A DNA stretch of 64,000 bases. It comes from Streptomyces sp. TBY4 (lineage in GTDB: Bacteria > Actinomycetota > Actinomycetes > Streptomycetales > Streptomycetaceae). The position numbers and the translations under genes were made by a program. Of the stretch, positions 62,101 to 64,000 are shown in pieces. Below the pieces are notes generated by a model that saw only the letters and a list, made by a program, of their open reading frames with translations, was not told where the DNA came from and did no database searches. Each line of letters starts with the position of its first letter. The first letter of the stretch is position 1. The stretch lies in NCBI RefSeq assembly GCF_024213195.1, contig NZ_JANAVF010000026.1, positions 1 through 64,000 on the forward strand, given 5' to 3'.

Positions 62101-62313
62101 AGCTACGTGGAGCACGAGGAACTCCTGGCGGGCGGCACCGAACTCGACTGGCGCCGCACCCCGGACGGCACCCTGCACGCCTCCACCCTGGAGGGCGTGG
62201 CGGCGGCCCTCGCCTGGGCGGCGGGCCAGTGGCCGCGCCGCTTCGAGGTCGCGGCCCTCCTGGAGGATCCGTCCCGGACGGCGGAACTGGCCCGGGACCG
62301 CTGGTTCGACTAG
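59173..62313 (+). CDS. Large sacsin-like/GHKL ATPase-domain protein
   Basis: A 1046-residue soluble protein. An N-terminal Hsp90-type ATPase carries the N box ELAQNAADA (57-65), the G1 box VSNTGSPLD (94-102) and the G2 box GRFGVGFAAVLAVSD (126-140), like the sacsin N-terminal repeat region. The rest (about 250-1046) has many acidic loops and no domain I know. GTG 59173 has GGAGG 7 nt upstream. It is a single gene, with no partner such as a nuclease or helicase adjacent. A chaperone or defence-type role is possible but unsupported by neighbours. Confidence 0.88.
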   Translation: MSVRVTAAPDGVDPFGTARLRRGVLDAWGAGPARFREDANAEEDLALGGYRDRLVVELAQNAADAAARAGVPGRLRLTLHAGTDRPDGHAVLAVSNTGSPLDATGVESLSTLRASAKRDDSPGSVGRFGVGFAAVLAVSDEPAVLGRHGGVRWSLAEARELARGAAVGSSGLGEELRRRDGHVPLLRLPLPAEGTAPEGYDTVVVLPLRDAAAEELAGRLLAAVDDALLLTLPGLAEVVIDTPAGGVRTLTRRAEGPYTVIADSASDTKRWRTVRHSGPIEKALLADRPVEERLRPVWAVSWSVPVDAEGAPVRPATAAVVHAPTPTDEPLGIPALLIATLPLDTTRRHPAPGPLTDFLVERAADAYAELLGSWEPVSTALVDLVPGPLGKGELDGALRAAVIARLPRTAFLAPAAPAEDPDERAALRPFEAEVVEGAGADTVRVLAEVLPTLLPAGLERRPELRTLGVGRLPLGEAIERIAGIERTPEWWYRLYDSLAGVDPDRLSGLPVPLADGRTAIGPRQLLLPGADAPRSGSPESLARLGLRVAHPDAVHPLLEKLGALPASPRAVLTTPQVRSAVAASLDAGEIWDEDALDPEELADIVLGLVRDAELSPGDEPWLGALALPDEDGEPTPAGELLLPGSPLASVIREDEIPYLDAELVERWDERTLTAVGVLAAFQLVRATDVVLDPDELEPRDGDFAEPDDAGLLDAVDVWCEDLLDQLPDTPVPPVAVELVAVRDLDLVDDDRWPQALAMLAQPPLRDALTQPVRVLLPDGTTRSVRPYTAWWLRDHPVLDGRRPAGLRAAGGDPLLAGLYTPADATGFEDEQVLRALGVRTTVPALLEEPGGAAELLGRLADPDREVTGRQLHGLYGALADLDPEQVTLPDELRAVVDGEVVVVDAQDAVIADAPDLLPLTTGLPLLPVAPSRAADLAELFQVRRLSETVPAEVTTDGEEHEVPESVHQLLGPATPKSYVEHEELLAGGTELDWRRTPDGTLHASTLEGVAAALAWAAGQWPRRFEVAALLEDPSRTAELARDRWFD

Positions 62314-62367
62314 GCCCCCTCCTGAGCGCCCGTACAACCATCCGGCCGCGCCGCGCATCTTCAGGGC

Positions 62368-63450
62368 ATGTCTTCTTCCCATGTCCTGATCGGGCGCGGC
62401 GCCGACCGCGGCACGTCGGCCACCCTCGAATCCGGCCGGCTGCGGATCCTGCGGGGCCCGGAGGTCACGCTCATCCCCCTGGCGGCCGTGCGGGAGGTCC
62501 GCGCGTGGGGTGAGTCGCTCGTCGAGATCCTGCTGACCGACGGCGCCGTCCACCAGGTCAGCGGCTCCAACCCGACCGCCACCGCCGCGTTCACCGCCGC
62601 CCTGAACCGCGCGCTCCCCCAGGAACGGGACCCGGCCGGCAGCGCCCTGGTCACCATCGAGTCCGGCTCCGGCGGGGAACCGCTCTGGCGCGGGGACGAC
62701 GCGCAGGTCTCCCTGGGCACCGACCGGCTGCGCGTCGTCCGGGGCATCCGGAGCACCGACATCCCGCTCGTCGCCGTCCGGGAGGCGCGCGTCGAGGGCC
62801 GGGGGCTCCTCCAGGTCGTCCTGACCGACGGCGCCACCCACCAGCTCCCGGGCGGCCGCCCGGACGCCACCGCCGCCTTCGCCGCCACCGTCAACGCCGC
62901 ACTGCCCCCGGAACGGGAACGGCACCCGGGCGGCAGCGAGCTGGCCACCACCGTGCCCGCGCCCGGCGGGAAGCCGCCGGGCACCTCCCGCAGGCCCCTG
63001 GTCGGGTCCGGCGCCGTCGTACTGGCCTACCTCTGCTGGACGATCTGGGCCGGCGTCACCCACGGCTCCTTCGCCGCGGTCTCCGTCACCATCATCGCCG
63101 TCCCCTTCTTCCTCGGCCTGGCCGTACTCGCCGCCACGGGCTTCGGCCTGTCCGTACGAGCGGCCATGTCCCGGCGGGGCATCACCGTCCTGGCGGTTCG
63201 GGCCTCCGACGAGCAGGGACACTCGTCCCCCAGGTTCGAGTTCACCGCCATGGACGGCGTCACCTACGCGCACCACACCCGCAGGCACGCGACGCCGACC
63301 CTCCACGTGGTCCACGACTCCCTGCGCCCCTACCGCACGATCGTCCCCGGATCGCCCGTGACGGTGGTGCTGAAGTACACCGTCACCCTCGCCTGCGCGT
63401 GCGCGCTGCTCGCCCTCAGCGCGTACATGACCTACGAGGTCTTCGCGTGA
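62368..63450 (+). CDS. Membrane protein with duplicated PH-like N-terminal domains
   Basis: A 360-residue protein. Two homologous 90-residue repeats occur (RLRILRGPEVTLIPLAAVREVRAWG and RLRVVRGIRSTDIPLVAVREARVEG), each followed by an ILLTDGAVHQ-type strand and a TATAAFTAALN helix, as in bacterial PH-like domains. Two membrane helices follow at about 210-258, then a soluble segment and a last helix (CACALLALSAYMTYEVF). The C-terminal part recalls DUF3592. The function is unknown. Confidence 0.75.
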   Translation: MSSSHVLIGRGADRGTSATLESGRLRILRGPEVTLIPLAAVREVRAWGESLVEILLTDGAVHQVSGSNPTATAAFTAALNRALPQERDPAGSALVTIESGSGGEPLWRGDDAQVSLGTDRLRVVRGIRSTDIPLVAVREARVEGRGLLQVVLTDGATHQLPGGRPDATAAFAATVNAALPPERERHPGGSELATTVPAPGGKPPGTSRRPLVGSGAVVLAYLCWTIWAGVTHGSFAAVSVTIIAVPFFLGLAVLAATGFGLSVRAAMSRRGITVLAVRASDEQGHSSPRFEFTAMDGVTYAHHTRRHATPTLHVVHDSLRPYRTIVPGSPVTVVLKYTVTLACACALLALSAYMTYEVFA

Positions 63451-63471
63451 TCCGGCCCTCCGGCCGTGCCG

Positions 63472-64000
63472 TCACCCCGCCGGCGTGAGCAGCGCATCCG
63501 CGATGGCCGTGCGGGCGTACAGGACCGAGCGGCCGGCGCGGTGGCCGGTGACCAGGCCCGCATCGCGCAGGGCCGTCAGGTGCTGGGAGACCGCCGCCGC
63601 GGACAGGCCGCAGTGGAGGGCCAGTTGGGTGGTGGAGGCCGGGGTGTCGAGCTCGGCGAGGAGCAGGGTGCGGGAGCGGCCCAGTACGGCGGCCACCGCA
63701 TCGGTGGCCTTGGTGGCGCGGGGCTCCCAGAGGGTGCCGATCCCCCGCGCCGGGTAGGCAAGTTGGGGCGGTTCGGGGGCCACCGACCGGGTCAGCACGC
63801 GGGGCCAGGCGAAGGCGGAGGGGACGAGGAGCAGGCCGGCTCCCGTGTCCGCCCGGTTCATCGAGCACTGCCGCCGCACCATGCGCAGGGTGCCGGCGTC
63901 CCAGCTGACCGTCTCGTGGAGTTCGTTCAGCACGTGCGCCGAGCCGTGCTCGGCGACCTGCCGGGCCCGGTGGAACACGTCCGCCTCCAGCAGCTGGCGG
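63472..64000 (-). CDS. ArsR-type winged-helix regulator (5' end outside window)
   Basis: The frame is open to the window edge, so the N-terminus is missing. The visible C-terminal 176 residues include TQLALHCGLSAAAVSQHLTALRDAGLVTGHRAGRSVLY, a clear winged-helix HTH near the C-terminus, the arrangement of Streptomyces DUF5937/ArsR-like regulators in which the HTH follows a long N-terminal domain. The stop is at 63472. Its targets are unknown. Confidence 0.85.
   Translation of the reverse strand, partial: RQLLEADVFHRARQVAEHGSAHVLNELHETVSWDAGTLRMVRRQCSMNRADTGAGLLLVPSAFAWPRVLTRSVAPEPPQLAYPARGIGTLWEPRATKATDAVAAVLGRSRTLLLAELDTPASTTQLALHCGLSAAAVSQHLTALRDAGLVTGHRAGRSVLYARTAIADALLTPAG

Noticed and set aside
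59098..63315. A 1405-codon open frame on the minus strand opposite the sacsin-like and PH-like genes
   Set aside because: It is a shadow frame: Gly/Arg-rich translation, no ribosome site and no family motifs. The plus strand has clear GHKL motifs and a ribosome site.

Overview
This is a very GC-rich window from an actinobacterial chromosome, almost certainly Streptomyces. The evidence is frequent GTG starts, G/C-ending codons, ATGA/GTGA gene overlaps, and a near-absence of TTA codons. Several blocks also match Streptomyces core-chromosome order as I remember it from S. coelicolor: purU beside an SCO4402-type gene; dmdR1 divergent from nagS; pdxH divergent from a citrate synthase; and an acyl-CoA carboxylase operon. 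I see no rRNA, tRNA, CRISPR array, phage or intact insertion sequence.

Positions 1-17100 hold catabolic genes: an enoyl-CoA hydratase, an HsaB-like flavin reductase, SDR/FadE/zinc-ADH and amidohydrolase/FadE/FadE operons, a cyclase-family hydrolase and an acyl-CoA ligase. Four near-identical 17-bp palindromes (TCTGACG-N3-CGTCAGA type) lie before the first gene of every one of these units except the hydratase, so they look like one regulon. A KstR-like palindrome also lies before the flavin reductase. Together these suggest CoA-dependent breakdown of a hydrophobic, perhaps steroid- or terpenoid-like, substrate. A tandemly duplicated membrane-protein gene, a SigE-type sigma operon and an RsbW-like ATPase are interspersed.

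Positions 17200-36600 are mostly housekeeping and regulation. They hold an EF-hand protein, an ECF sigma/anti-sigma pair, purU, a lipoprotein binding protein, a TPR-type regulator, a two-gene ABC exporter, a TTA-containing hydrolase, dmdR1 with a long antisense ORF, nagS behind a DasR-like site, a PAS protein, pdxH and citrate synthase. A 12-codon ORF followed by a strongly structured RNA lies in the otherwise geneless gap beside pdxH.

Positions 36600-45900 form one leftward operon: TIGR03084 protein, AtuA, carboxylase beta and alpha, acyl-CoA dehydrogenase, enoyl-CoA hydratase, TetR. It resembles the Atu/Liu (acyclic terpene/leucine) pathways and has a candidate operator (CAAGCGTGCTTG) in front. 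Positions 46100-48000 are repeat-rich: a hexanucleotide Ala/Gly tract precedes a HAD hydrolase gene, and 230-bp tandem copies of that gene's 3' end follow it.

Positions 48000-64000 carry a WYL regulator, an unfamiliar pair (membrane/coiled-coil/PLD-like protein plus heme-oxygenase-like diiron protein), an EamA transporter, a giant FAD/Fe-S oxidase, serC, a secreted protein with a class F sortase, TerD, a sacsin-like ATPase, a PH-like membrane protein and a truncated ArsR-type gene at the edge. A palindromic repeat family with about 45-bp inverted ends occurs three times, and two copies are read through in frame inside coding sequences.
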